Numbered from the stretch's first letter, positions 18,099 through 27,582 are shown. The stretch is DNA of 64,000 bases from Mobilicoccus sp032056465 (GCF_032056465.1 NZ_DAMBCL010000012.1); one strand, 5' to 3'. Program-made: numbers and translations. The notes: a model not told the origin generated them from the letters alone.

Positions 18099-19166
18099 TC
18101 AGGCGGCGGCCGGTGGGGCGGCGGCCGCCGCCCGGGCGCGGCGCACGGTGGCGCGGCGGCCGGCGACGGCGGCGAACGCCGCGGAGGTCAGCGTGACCGC
18201 GACGCCGACGAGCACGAGTGGCGACAGATGGGAGGCGCCCCCGAGGACGTCGACGAGCACGGCGCCGATGAGCTGGCCCGACAGGGTGAGCAGGGTCGCG
18301 AGCAGCACCCCGAGGTAGTGGACGACGAGGGCGCCGACGCCGACGAACACGATGCCGATGACGCCGCCGAGGAACGTCCACGCCGGGGAGTCCCACGTGC
18401 GGGGCGGGGTCCACGTGCCGCGGAGGACCTGCGCGAGGAGCACCCCGCCGATGAGCACGAGACCCCACGTGAAGTTCACCCACGTCGTCGACACGATGTT
18501 TCCGGAGTGCCGGTTGACCCGGCCGTTGATCGCCTGCTGCACGGCCATGCCGGCCCCCGCGACGACGGCGAGGAACACCGGCGCGAGGACGAGCGCGTGG
18601 TCTCCTCCGCCGCGCCCGAGCGAGGCGAGCGCGACGCCTGCGATCGTGCCGAGCGCACCGAGCACCCGGGTCCACGTCACGGGCGCCTTGCCCGCCGGTC
18701 CGAGTCCGACCGAGTCGACGAGCAGGGCGTTGAGCGTCTGCCCGCCGACGATGGCGATCGTGAACAGCGCGACCCCGATCTGCGGCACGCTCCACGTCTG
18801 GGCGACGACGAAGAAGCCGCCGCCGAGCCCACCGAGGAACATCCACCAGCGCAGGCTGTCGCCGCGATAGGCGCGGTGGGCCTCGACGAGGCCGCCTCGG
18901 ACCTTCGGGTGCAGCATCGCGAGGGTGAGCAGGAGCCACCCGCTGCCGAACGACCAGAGTGCGGCGTCGATCGCCGAGCCGAACACCGTCGCGAGGGTGC
19001 CGTTGGCGCGCGACTGCACGGCGCCGAGGGCGCCGGCGATGAACGTCGCGATGCCCGCGACGATGACGACACCACTCGCCCGCTCCGGCGTGAGGCCGGA
19101 GCGGGCGGGAGGTGCAGGGTCCGCGGAGGCCGGGTCGGGAGGAACCGGCGATGAATCAGTGGGCAA
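18099..19166 (-). CDS. DMT-family transporter (YdcZ/DUF606-like)
   Basis: About 355 residues. The only plausible start in the upstream stretch is TTG 19166, which overlaps the last 11 bases of purH, so it is probably translationally coupled to purH. After a Pro-rich N-terminus there are about ten hydrophobic helices in two similar halves, each with a short N-x-x-L-A or Q-x-x-I-N-G-R-V motif, as in the YdcZ branch of drug/metabolite transporters. The C-terminus is an Ala/Arg tail. The substrate is unknown; linkage to purH may hint at a nucleotide-related compound. Confidence 0.8.
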   Translation of the reverse strand: MPTDSSPVPPDPASADPAPPARSGLTPERASGVVIVAGIATFIAGALGAVQSRANGTLATVFGSAIDAALWSFGSGWLLLTLAMLHPKVRGGLVEAHRAYRGDSLRWWMFLGGLGGGFFVVAQTWSVPQIGVALFTIAIVGGQTLNALLVDSVGLGPAGKAPVTWTRVLGALGTIAGVALASLGRGGGDHALVLAPVFLAVVAGAGMAVQQAINGRVNRHSGNIVSTTWVNFTWGLVLIGGVLLAQVLRGTWTPPRTWDSPAWTFLGGVIGIVFVGVGALVVHYLGVLLATLLTLSGQLIGAVLVDVLGGASHLSPLVLVGVAVTLTSAAFAAVAGRRATVRRARAAAAAPPAAA

Positions 19167-20823
19167 AGTGACGCGTCCCGGTGAAGTAGAGGGTGACGCC
19201 GCGCTCGCGGCAGAGGTCGATGGTCTCCCCGTCGCGGATGGACCCACCGGGCGCGACGATCGCCCGCACGCCGGCGTCGACGAGGATCTGCGGGCCGTCG
19301 GCGAACGGGAAGAAGGCGTCGGAGGACGCGACCGAACCACGGGCCCGCTCCTCCCCCGCGCGCTCGACGGCGAGACGGCAGGAGTCGACGCGGTTGACCT
19401 GGCCCATGCCGACGCCGACCGAGGCCCCGTCCGAGGCGAGGAGGATCGCGTTCGACTTCGTCGCCCTGACTGCGCGCCAGGCGAACTGGAGGTCGCGCAG
19501 TGTGCTCTCGTCGGCGGCGTCCCCGGCGACGAGAGTCCAGCGGGAGGCGTCGTCGCCGTGCCCGGCGGTGGGCGCGTCGTCGTCCTTCTCCTCGATCTCG
19601 GCGTCGATGCGATCGACGCTCTGCACGAGCAGGCCGCCGCTGATGGGACGCTGCTCGAACTCGGTCCCGGGCCCGCGCGGGTCGTCCGAATCCGGCGAGC
19701 CCACCTGCAGGAGGCGGATGTTCTTCTTCGCGGTGAGGATCTCGAGCGCCTCGGGGTCGAACCCGGGGGCGGCCACCACCTCGGTGAAGATGTCCTTGAC
19801 CGTCGTCGCCATCGCGGGCGTGACCGTGCGGTTGGTCGCGATGACCCCGCCGAAGGCCGACAGGGGGTCGCACTCGTGGGCGCGGCGGTGGGCTTCCGCG
19901 ATGTCGTCGCCCTCGTCGGCGATCGCGATGCCGCACGGGTTGTTGTGCTTGACGACGGCGCAGGTCGGCACGTCACCGTGGTCGTGCGCGGCGCGCCACG
20001 CGGCGTCGGCGTCGACGTAGTTGTTGTAGCTCATCGCCTTGCCGTGCAGGAGGGTCGCGCCCGCGATGCCGCCGCCCTCGCCGCTGCGGTAGAGCGCCGC
20101 GCGCTGGTGGGGGTTCTCGCCGTAGCGCAGTCCCTGGACGCGCTCGTAGGTGGAACCGGTGAACGCCGGGAAGCCCGTGCCGTCGTCGGTGTCGGCGTAC
20201 CCCTGCGCCATCCAGCTCGCGACGGCCACGTCGTAGGCGGCGGTGTGGGCGAAGGCGTCGGCGGCGAGCCGCTTGCGCTCCGCGAGGGTGAACCCGCCCC
20301 GGCCGAGCGCGGTGACGGCGTCCGCGTACTGCGCGGGCGAGGTGAGCACGGCGACGCTCGGGTGGTTCTTCGCCGCGGCGCGGACCATCGACGGGCCGCC
20401 GATGTCGATCTGCTCGACGCACTCGTCGGGCGTCGCGCCGGAGGCGACGGTCTCCCGGAAGGGGTAGAGGTTGACCGCGACGAGCTCGAACGGGGCGACC
20501 CCGAGCTCGTCGAGCTGGCGCAGGTGATCGGCCTTGCGGGTGTCGGCGAGGAGCCCGGCGTGGACGCGGGGGTGCAGGGTCTTGACGCGGCCCTCCAGGC
20601 ACTCCGGGAAGCCCGTGAGCTCCTCGACGCGGGTGACCGGCAGCCCGAGCTTCTCGATCGCCGCGGCGGAGCCACCTGTGGAGACCAGCTCGACGCCCGC
20701 CTCGTGCAGGGCCGTGACGAGCTCGGCGAGGCCGGCCTTGTCGTAGACGGAGACGAGGGCCCGGCGGATCGGGCGACGGGTCTCGGGGGCCGACTCGGTG
20801 GTCTGGGCAGGGGTGGGGGGCAT
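19156..20823 (-). CDS. purH: Bifunctional AICAR transformylase / IMP cyclohydrolase
   Basis: 555 residues from ATG 20823 (CAGGAG ribosome site). N-terminal MGS-like IMP cyclohydrolase domain (A-L-V-S-V-Y-D-K-A-G; S-T-G-G-S-A) and C-terminal AICAR transformylase with V-K-H-N-N-P-C-G and a G-M-G-Q-x-N-R-V motif. It performs the last two steps to IMP using 10-formyl-THF. A ZTP riboswitch precedes it, and purN lies upstream on the same strand. An acidic insert around residues 410-435 is longer than usual. Confidence 0.96.
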   Translation of the reverse strand: MPPTPAQTTESAPETRRPIRRALVSVYDKAGLAELVTALHEAGVELVSTGGSAAAIEKLGLPVTRVEELTGFPECLEGRVKTLHPRVHAGLLADTRKADHLRQLDELGVAPFELVAVNLYPFRETVASGATPDECVEQIDIGGPSMVRAAAKNHPSVAVLTSPAQYADAVTALGRGGFTLAERKRLAADAFAHTAAYDVAVASWMAQGYADTDDGTGFPAFTGSTYERVQGLRYGENPHQRAALYRSGEGGGIAGATLLHGKAMSYNNYVDADAAWRAAHDHGDVPTCAVVKHNNPCGIAIADEGDDIAEAHRRAHECDPLSAFGGVIATNRTVTPAMATTVKDIFTEVVAAPGFDPEALEILTAKKNIRLLQVGSPDSDDPRGPGTEFEQRPISGGLLVQSVDRIDAEIEEKDDDAPTAGHGDDASRWTLVAGDAADESTLRDLQFAWRAVRATKSNAILLASDGASVGVGMGQVNRVDSCRLAVERAGEERARGSVASSDAFFPFADGPQILVDAGVRAIVAPGGSIRDGETIDLCRERGVTLYFTGTRHFAH

Positions 20824-20872
20824 GCGCGCGCTCCTGTGAGGTCTCGTGGACGGAACTCGTTCGTGCTGCGGC

Positions 20873-20940
20873 ACCCAGGCGGGCGATGCCGGCGGCGACA
20901 CTCCCCGGTGGTCACCCACCCGCGCCAGTCGTGTGCCCCC
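20873..20940 (-). ncRNA. ZTP (pfl) riboswitch upstream of purH
   Basis: On the minus strand the conserved elements occur in order: GACTGGCG (20930-20923), CCACCGGGGAGTG (20911-20899) and CCGCCTGGGT (20882-20873). GGTGGGT and ACCACC can pair between the first two. This is the ZTP/ZMP aptamer layout, and purH, which consumes ZMP, is a classic target. The 49 bases from the aptamer to the ATG hold the ribosome site and no U-run, which suggests translational control. TAGGGT at 20946-20941 fits a -10 box just upstream. Confidence 0.85.
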
Positions 20941-20946
20941 ACCCTA

Positions 20947-21365
20947 TCGCCGCGTGTCACCCGCCTGTGCCGTCGGTCGCTGCGGGGAGGTGACGCACGG
21001 TCTCGTGACCGGAGAAGGCCCGGTCGGCCGAGCGAGGAGAGCGGGCCTGCGGCGGCGCGAGCAGCCACCGGCGCAGGGCGAGGCTCCGGCCAAGCCGGCG
21101 GGCGGCGGGATGTCCGCCGCCGACGTGCTCGCGACGCCGCCCGCGTCGAGAGGACCGCGCCCCGTGGTCGGTGCCGGGTCATCGGCGGGACGAGGGCGGA
21201 GCCCCGCGAGGGGCGGCGCCGAGTGGCCCCGACGGGCCGAGAGCGTGGCGGGCGACGTGGCCTGGCGCCGACGATCGGTGCGGACGACCACGGTCGCGGT
21301 CGGTCGCGTCGGCAGCGGCGCCCCTGCCTCGGAGTCGATGGTCGACGGCGGCACCGACACTCCGG
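20947..21365. other. Non-coding gap between purN and the purH leader
   Basis: About 420 bases. Open frames here have atypical Arg-rich translations and no ribosome site, so I see no gene. It separates purN from the purH riboswitch, so purH is probably transcribed from its own promoter. Confidence 0.5.
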
Positions 21366-21974
21366 TCAGCCCGCGACGCCGACCCGCACGCGTCGACCGT
21401 CGACGGTCCAGCTCTCGCGGGCGAGGCGTCCCACGACCTCGACGAGCATCGCTCGCTCCTCGACCTTGATGCGGTCGTGGAGGGACTCCTCGGTGTCGGT
21501 GTCGCGCACCTCGACGGTGCGTTGGGCGATGATCGGCCCGGTGTCCACGCCCGCGTCGACGAAGTGCGCCGTACAACCCGTCACGCGCACCCCGTAGGCG
21601 AGGGCGTCGGCGACCCCATGAGCTCCGGGGAAGCTGGGCAACAGCGCCGGGTGGGTGTTGACGACGCGGCCGTCGAAACGGGTGAGGAACGCTGCACCGA
21701 GGATCTTCATGAACCCGGCGCCGACGACGAGGTCGGGCTCGAACGCCAGGACCTCCTCGGCGAGCGCCACGTCCCAGGCGACGCGGTCGCGGTGATCACG
21801 CACGCGGACGACGAAGGTCGGAATGCCTGCTCGTTCCGCGCGGGCGAGGCCCTCGATACCGTCACGATCGGCTCCGACGGCGACGATCTGCACGCCGTAC
21901 GCCGGATCGGCCGCAGCATCGACAAGGGCCTGCAGGTTGGTTCCACCACCGGAGACGAGCACGACGACACGCAT
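21366..21974 (-). CDS. purN: Phosphoribosylglycinamide formyltransferase
   Basis: 202 residues, the normal PurN size. Motifs: V-L-V-S-G-G-G-T-N-L-Q at about 4-14 (phosphate site), N-T-H-P-A-L-L-P-S-F-P-G with the catalytic Asn and His, and a C-x-A-H-F-V-D-A-G-V-D-T-G-P loop with the catalytic Asp. It transfers formyl from 10-formyl-THF to GAR. perM lies upstream on the same strand, as in mycobacteria; the perM stop is about 90 bases from the purN start. Confidence 0.96.
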   Translation of the reverse strand: MRVVVLVSGGGTNLQALVDAAADPAYGVQIVAVGADRDGIEGLARAERAGIPTFVVRVRDHRDRVAWDVALAEEVLAFEPDLVVGAGFMKILGAAFLTRFDGRVVNTHPALLPSFPGAHGVADALAYGVRVTGCTAHFVDAGVDTGPIIAQRTVEVRDTDTEESLHDRIKVEERAMLVEVVGRLARESWTVDGRRVRVGVAG

Positions 21975-22061
21975 GGACCGAACTCTACGGGTGCGGCCGG
22001 GTCGGCTCGATGACGTCGCCGAGGGAGGGGTGGCTGCCAGGGGTGCAGGCGGCGTCGGGGG

Positions 22062-24089
22062 TCAGCGATCCCGTCGGGGCGATCGGCCCCGACGCCGCAG
22101 GGCGCGATCGCTCGCCGAGGCATCCCGTCCGAGCTCACGCCCGTTCCCCGTCACATCCGCGTCACGGGGTTCCTCCGCCGAGGGTCGCCGACGACGTCGG
22201 GCCTCGCCCTCGGCCGTCCGAGGCGGGGGACGCTCGTCGATCCGCTCGCCCCGCTCCTCTCGACGGCCGCGGACCGCGCCACCCGTGCCGTTGCCCTCGG
22301 ACGGCGCACCCTCGTCACGTCGGACGGCGTCGGCCGCCGCCCGGGGCCGCCGCGCCCCGCCCGAGCTCGCGCGAGACCGCGTGGGCTCGTCGCGGCGAGC
22401 AGCCTCCCCGTCCCGACGAGGACCACCACCCGCACCGCGGTCCGTGCCGGGCGACGCGGACTCCTCTCGACCGTCAGCGCCCGATGACCGGCGGGGTCGC
22501 CCCCCGCCGCCCGTGGTCTCGCGCGGCGGCGCACCCTCACCACGCCGAGCGGCGTCCACGTCGGGGCCCGGGCGACCTGCGACGCCGTTCCGGGGGCGCC
22601 GGGTCGGGGACCGATCGGGTCCGGCGGCGTCGACCCTCCGGCGAGAGCCACCGTCACGGCCGTCCGCCCCCGGAGACCTCGGAGCGTCGTCGCGCTCGCC
22701 CGCGCGGGCAGTCCTGCGGGGAGGCGCCTCGACCTCGGTGCGCCGACGCGTGCCCCGCGTCCCGTCCGGGGTGGCGGAGGGGTCGTCGACGTCGGGTCGG
22801 GTCGACGCACGGCCCTCGGCCCGCGCCTCGTCACGTGGCGGGGCCTCTCGGCGACGCGCGAGACGCACACCGGTGACGGACGCGACGAGAAGGGCGACGC
22901 CGCCGACCTCGCCGGTGAGGGCGAGCGCCGTGAGCACGGGGTCGACGCCGACGTGCGCGAAGCGTCCGGCACCCACGGGCCCGGAGGCCGCGACGGAGAT
23001 GACGAGCATCGCGAGGGCGTAGAGCGCGATCGCCACCCCGGTGACCCGCATCCGCGCCGCCCACGTGCGTTCGCTGTGCCGCGCGCACGACCACCCGAGG
23101 AGCACACCGATGAGCAGGGGGACGGCGACGCCGGCCGGGGTCCACCCCGGCATGGGACCGGGAGGCGGCACGGCCGCGAGGACCGGGACCATCGGGATGA
23201 CCCCGGGCCCGGAATGCGACCACGTGACCGCGGTGTCACCGCCGAGGCCGAATCCCGGACCGGCGAGCCACGAGGCTCCCCAGACCGCGAGCGTCGGCAG
23301 ATAGCCGAGCTGGATGAGCGTGAGCAACGTGCCCCCGACGACCCCGCCGCCCAACCGGGCGTACACCTCGCCGACCTGCCACGCGGAGAGCGCGATCGCG
23401 ACGACGACCAGCAGCGCGCCCGAGACGAGGGTCGCGATCACGGCTCCGGCCGCGGGGCGGATCGCGTGCCCGACCCAGGTGGGCACGTACTCGCGCCGCG
23501 CCCATTCCACGCGCGGCGCGAGGTCACCGAGGTGGCCGTGGAACCCGGGTCGCAGTGCGAGTCCGAACGCGAGCACGGACACGACGAACGCCCCGAGGAT
23601 CGTGGCGGCGAACGACGGTCGCGCCCCGCCGAGGTGGGCGCCGAAGCCGATGACGACACCCGTGAGGACGTATCCCGCGACGAACGACGCCATCGTCGCC
23701 ACCACGTCGCGGCGTACCCCGCCGAACCCCCGCATGCGGGGTGAGCGGGTGGTGCGCGACGGGACGACCCGCTGCGCCGAGAACCACGCACACAGCAGCG
23801 GCCACCCGGTGAGCAGCCAGGGGATGAGCCCGACGCTGCCCTTGTCGAGCGCGAGCGGAGCACCGTGGGAGAAGCACCAGGCCGCGAGCCCGGCGCTGAC
23901 GGTCGTGCCGGCGGACTCGGAGCCGCCGGCGCCCGTCAGCCACCCCAGCACGGCGAGGACGACGACCATCGTCGCCGACACGACGGCTGCGCCGACGCCG
24001 GATCCACCGGCGATCAACCAGTCGGGCAGGACCTCTTCCTCCGAGGACGGGCCGGGGTGCTCTCTCACACGCATCAGGGTGTCACGCAT
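22062..24089 (-). CDS. perM: DUF6350 membrane protein, PerM-like, with long basic tail
   Basis: 675 residues (an alternative ATG lies at 24074). Residues about 20-410 hold around ten membrane helices. From about 415 to the end the protein is a hydrophilic Arg/Glu/Gly/Pro-rich tail of roughly 260 residues with no hydrophobic segment, probably disordered and cytoplasmic. The position just before purN-purH matches mycobacterial perM (Rv0955), which stabilises divisome proteins; that role is inferred from synteny and topology. The exaggerated tail is the odd feature. Confidence 0.8.
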   Translation of the reverse strand: MRDTLMRVREHPGPSSEEEVLPDWLIAGGSGVGAAVVSATMVVVLAVLGWLTGAGGSESAGTTVSAGLAAWCFSHGAPLALDKGSVGLIPWLLTGWPLLCAWFSAQRVVPSRTTRSPRMRGFGGVRRDVVATMASFVAGYVLTGVVIGFGAHLGGARPSFAATILGAFVVSVLAFGLALRPGFHGHLGDLAPRVEWARREYVPTWVGHAIRPAAGAVIATLVSGALLVVVAIALSAWQVGEVYARLGGGVVGGTLLTLIQLGYLPTLAVWGASWLAGPGFGLGGDTAVTWSHSGPGVIPMVPVLAAVPPPGPMPGWTPAGVAVPLLIGVLLGWSCARHSERTWAARMRVTGVAIALYALAMLVISVAASGPVGAGRFAHVGVDPVLTALALTGEVGGVALLVASVTGVRLARRREAPPRDEARAEGRASTRPDVDDPSATPDGTRGTRRRTEVEAPPRRTARAGERDDAPRSPGADGRDGGSRRRVDAAGPDRSPTRRPRNGVAGRPGPDVDAARRGEGAPPRETTGGGGRPRRSSGADGREESASPGTDRGAGGGPRRDGEAARRDEPTRSRASSGGARRPRAAADAVRRDEGAPSEGNGTGGAVRGRREERGERIDERPPPRTAEGEARRRRRPSAEEPRDADVTGNGRELGRDASASDRALRRRGRSPRRDR

Positions 24090-24459
24090 AGGACGTTCAT
24101 CCTCGCCCGACCCACGCGCGCCACCGCGTTCCCACGCCGGACGGCCACCCCGTGCGTGAGGAGCTGCCAGGTCGAGAGCCCGCGGCTGTGGACGACCGCG
24201 CCGGCCCTACCCACCCGCCCCCGTCGGGGTGCCACCCTCGGGTCCGGGGACGGTGCGCCGCACGACGCGACGCGAGGACCCCGGAGGAATCGGCGAGAGA
24301 GATCGACGCGGGAGGAATCGACTCGCCACGAGTCGACGCACGAGCGATCGGCGCGACGTGTCGACCCCGCCACCACGGCGGCGCCCCGTCGCCCCCCGAG
24401 CGCCGGCGGCCCGCCGCAACGCCCACACGAATCGACACGGCCCGAGGGAAGGAGCGCGA

Positions 24460-25125
24460 ATGCCTCACCCCGATCCGTCGTTCCTCGTCGCGGCCGTCGT
24501 GCTCGCCGCGCTCACCGGCGTGGGGCTCGAGTCCTGCCACCGACGCGGGACCCACCTCCGGGCCGGTGAGGTGCCCCGCCGCCGCCTCCCGGCCGGGGCC
24601 CTCCTCGTGCCGACGGTCGCGACGGCGGCGTGGTTCGCCCTGGTCCTCCCGCACGACACGGTGACCGAGCGCCTCGTCCTCGGACTCCACCTCCTCGTCG
24701 GGGTCGCCACGGTGGCCCTCGCCGGCATCGACGTCGCGGTCCACCGCCTGCCCGACACCCTCACCGTCCCCCTCACGGGCACCGTGCTCGTGGCGTTCGG
24801 ACTCACCGCGACCGGACTTCTCGGCCCCGGCGGTGAGGCCGGTCGGCGCGCCCTCCTCGCCGGGGTCGTCGCGTCGCTCTCGTTGCTCGTCGCCGCCCTC
24901 GTCCTCGGTGGGATCGGCCTCGGCGACGTCAAGCTCGCCTGTCCGCTCGGCGCCGTGCTCGGCTGGCACGGCTGGGACGTCCTGCTCACCGGTGCTGCCC
25001 TCGCCTGGCTCCTCGCGGCCCTCGTGGCGCTCTGCGCTCTCGTCCGCGGCGCCGCCCACCGGGGCACCGCGATCCCCCTCGGACCGTTCCTCGGGCTCGG
25101 CGCCCTCCTCGCCGTCGTCCTCTAG
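24460..25125 (+). CDS. A24 family prepilin peptidase
   Basis: 221 residues from ATG 24460 (GGGAAGGAG ribosome site). About seven membrane helices. The two catalytic aspartates are in G-I-D-V-A-V-H-R-L-P-D and G-L-G-D-V-K-L. It lacks the N-terminal methyltransferase domain with cysteine pairs found in PilD, so it is the short TadV/CpaA-like form. It cleaves type IV or Flp prepilin leaders. No pilin or secretion genes lie in this window, so its substrates are elsewhere. Confidence 0.88.
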   Translation: MPHPDPSFLVAAVVLAALTGVGLESCHRRGTHLRAGEVPRRRLPAGALLVPTVATAAWFALVLPHDTVTERLVLGLHLLVGVATVALAGIDVAVHRLPDTLTVPLTGTVLVAFGLTATGLLGPGGEAGRRALLAGVVASLSLLVAALVLGGIGLGDVKLACPLGAVLGWHGWDVLLTGAALAWLLAALVALCALVRGAAHRGTAIPLGPFLGLGALLAVVL

Positions 25126-25263
25126 GACGGCGTCGGCGTCCGGACCGCCGTCCTCCCCCGGCACTCCGTCGTCGGTCGAGAGCACCGCCCCGACCCCCGG
25201 CGCTCATGTCGTCCGGAGGGCCGCCGGGCGCGGTCACGGCCCGGATGTCCCCGGCCACAGACC

Positions 25264-25298
25264 GACGGCCGGACCCCCGCAACGGGGATCCGGCCGTC
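25264..25298 (-). terminator. Terminator-like hairpin after sucD
   Basis: GACGGCCGGA (25264-25273) pairs with 25289-25298, with a further CCCC/GGGG pairing inside; about 18 bases past the sucD stop. Confidence 0.75.
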
Positions 25299-25316
25299 GA
25301 GGCGGAGCGAGAGGCG

Positions 25317-26204
25317 TCAGAGGCTCTGGACGATCTCGCGCATGAGCTGAGCGGTCTCGGACGGCGTCTTGCCGACCTTGACGCCGGCGGCCTCGAGGGC
25401 CTCCTTCTTGGCCTGCGCCGTCCCGGAGGAACCCGAGACGATGGCGCCCGCGTGACCCATCGTCTTGCCCTCGGGAGCCATGAAGCCCGCGACGTAGCCG
25501 ACGACCGGCTTGGTCATGTTCTCCTGGATCCACGCGGCGGCGCGCTCCTCGGCGTCGCCGCCGATCTCGCCGATCATGACGACACCGACGGTCTCGGGGT
25601 CCTTCTCGAACGCCTCGAGACAATCGATGTGCGTCGTCCCGACGATGGGGTCGCCACCGATGCCGACGCCGGTGGTGAAGCCGATGTCGCGGAGCTCGAA
25701 CATCATCTGGTAGGTGAGCGTGCCCGACTTGGAGACGAGACCGAGCTTGCCCGGACCCGAGACGTCGGCCGGGGTGATGCCCGCGTTCGACTTGCCGGGG
25801 CTGATGATGCCGGGGCAGTTGGGGCCGATGATGCGCGTCGTGCCCTTGTCCTTGCAGTAGTTGAAGAACTCCGCGGTGTCCTTGACCGCGATGCCCTCGG
25901 TGATGACGACGACGAGCGGCATCTCGGCGTCGATCGCTTCGACGACGGCGGCCTTGGCGAAGGCCGGCGGGACGAAGACGACGGAGACGTTCGCGCCGGT
26001 CTCCTTCATCGCCTCGGCGACGGTGCCGAAGACCGGGATCTCCTGGCCTTCGGGGAAGCTGACGGTCTGGCCGGCCTTCTTGGGGTTGACGCCGCCGACG
26101 ATCTTGGTGCCCGAGGCGAGCATGCGCGTCGTGTGCTTCATGCCCTCGGAGCCGGTCATGCCCTGGACGATGACCTTGGAGTCGGAATCGAGAAAGATTG
26201 CCAT
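25317..26204 (-). CDS. sucD: Succinate--CoA ligase, alpha subunit
   Basis: 295 residues from ATG 26204. The CoA-binding Rossmann domain (V-I-V-Q-G-M-T-G-S-E-G) comes first, and the phosphohistidine loop K-T-M-G-H-A-G-A-I-V-S-G is near the C-terminus. With SucC it makes succinyl-CoA/succinate and a nucleoside triphosphate. It is 32 bases downstream of sucC in one operon. Succinyl-CoA is also the product of the methylmalonyl-CoA mutase encoded in this window. Confidence 0.97.
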   Translation of the reverse strand: MAIFLDSDSKVIVQGMTGSEGMKHTTRMLASGTKIVGGVNPKKAGQTVSFPEGQEIPVFGTVAEAMKETGANVSVVFVPPAFAKAAVVEAIDAEMPLVVVITEGIAVKDTAEFFNYCKDKGTTRIIGPNCPGIISPGKSNAGITPADVSGPGKLGLVSKSGTLTYQMMFELRDIGFTTGVGIGGDPIVGTTHIDCLEAFEKDPETVGVVMIGEIGGDAEERAAAWIQENMTKPVVGYVAGFMAPEGKTMGHAGAIVSGSSGTAQAKKEALEAAGVKVGKTPSETAQLMREIVQSL

Positions 26205-26236
26205 GAGTGTGTCTGTCCTTCTGCTCAGGTCGTCGA

Positions 26237-27418
26237 TTACTTGGCGGCGAGCTCGGCGGCCCTGCGGGCAGCGCCGTCCATGGTGGCCTCGACCGTGACC
26301 AGCGGGTGGTCGAACTCGGCGAGGATGCGGCGGCCCTCCTCGACGTTGTTGCCGTCGAGGCGGACGACCAGAGGCTTCGTGGCGGAGTCGCCGAGCGTCT
26401 TGAGCGCCCCGACGATGCCGTTGGCGACCGCGTCGCACGCGGTGATGCCACCGAAGACGTTGACGAAGACGGACTTGACCTGCTCGTCGCCGAGGATGAC
26501 GTCGAGGCCGTTGGCCATGACCTCCGCGGAGGCGCCGCCGCCGATGTCGAGGAAGTTGGCGGGCTTGCTCGCACCGCCGGTGTGGTCCTGACCCGCGTAG
26601 GCGACGACGTCGAGGGTGCTCATGACGAGGCCCGCACCGTTGCCGATGATGCCGACGTTGCCGTCGAGCTTGACGTAGTTGAGGTTCAGCGCCTTGGCCT
26701 TGGCCTCGAGCGGGTCCTCGGCGGCCTCGTCGACGAGCGAGGCGTGCTCGGGCTGACGGAAGGCGGCGTTGTCGTCGAGGGTGACCTTGCCGTCGAGGGC
26801 GACGATCTCACCGGATTCGAGCTTCACCAGGGGGTTGACCTCGACCAGCGTCGCGTCCTCACCCTTGTAGACGTCCCAGAGGCGCTGCAGGACGGGGACG
26901 ATCTTCTCGCCCGTCTCGGCGTCGAACTTGGCGGCCTCGACGATCTCCTTGGCCTTGGCCTCGTCGATGCCCGTGTTGGGGTCGACGGCGATGCGGGCGA
27001 GGGCCTCGGGGCGCTCGACGGCGAGCTGCTCGATCTCCATGCCGCCCTCCTTGCTGCACATCGCAAGGTAGGTGCGGTTGGCGCGGTCGAGGAGCACGGA
27101 GAAGTAGTACTCCTCGGCGATCTTGGCGCCCTGGGCGATCATCACGGTGTGGACGGTGTGGCCCTTGATGTCCATGCCGAGGATCTGCTCGGCCATCTGC
27201 TCCGCCTCGTCGGCGGACTTGGCGAGCTTGACGCCGCCGGCCTTGCCGCGGCCTCCGGTCTTGACCTGGGCCTTGACGACGGTGACACCGCCGCTCTTTC
27301 CGCCGATCTCCTCAGCGGCAGCCTTCGCCTCCGCCGGAGTCGTGGCGATCTTGCCTGCCAGCACGGGGACACCGTGCCTCTCGAACATGTCACGGGCCTG
27401 GTACTCGAAAAGATCCAC
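26237..27418 (-). CDS. sucC: Succinate--CoA ligase, beta subunit
   Basis: 393 residues. ATP-grasp N-terminal half (start M-D-L-F-E-Y-Q-A-R-D), K-A-Q-V-K-T-G-G-R-G-K-A-G-G loop, E-V-N-P-L metal site and the C-terminal ligase domain with N-I-F-G-G-I-like V-N-V-F-G-G-I. The start ATG 27418 has a GAGGAAG ribosome site. First gene of the sucCD operon. Confidence 0.97.
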   Translation of the reverse strand: MDLFEYQARDMFERHGVPVLAGKIATTPAEAKAAAEEIGGKSGGVTVVKAQVKTGGRGKAGGVKLAKSADEAEQMAEQILGMDIKGHTVHTVMIAQGAKIAEEYYFSVLLDRANRTYLAMCSKEGGMEIEQLAVERPEALARIAVDPNTGIDEAKAKEIVEAAKFDAETGEKIVPVLQRLWDVYKGEDATLVEVNPLVKLESGEIVALDGKVTLDDNAAFRQPEHASLVDEAAEDPLEAKAKALNLNYVKLDGNVGIIGNGAGLVMSTLDVVAYAGQDHTGGASKPANFLDIGGGASAEVMANGLDVILGDEQVKSVFVNVFGGITACDAVANGIVGALKTLGDSATKPLVVRLDGNNVEEGRRILAEFDHPLVTVEATMDGAARRAAELAAK

Positions 27419-27523
27419 GGCACTTCCTCGTCATCGATGGATAGACGTCCGAGGGGAGTCTAACGATGCAGACCAGCCGAAACGTGCGGCGGGCATCGGT
27501 CGATGCGGGGTGAGGCGGCTCAC

Positions 27524-27561
27524 GAAGAAAAGCGACCCCCGGTCGTGGACGCGGGGGCCGC
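27524..27561 (-). terminator. Intrinsic terminator after the B12-chain gene
   Basis: On the minus strand a 9-bp GC stem (27561-27553 with 27540-27532, one mismatch) is followed by TTTTCTTC, the clearest Rho-independent terminator in the window. It isolates the mutase small chain from sucC. Confidence 0.85.
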
Positions 27562-27582
27562 TGGACGGGGACGAGCGGCGGT

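Noticed and set aside
20944..21576. A possible small gene between purH and purN.
   Set aside because: Frames on both strands are Arg-rich and partly antisense to purN, with no ribosome site.
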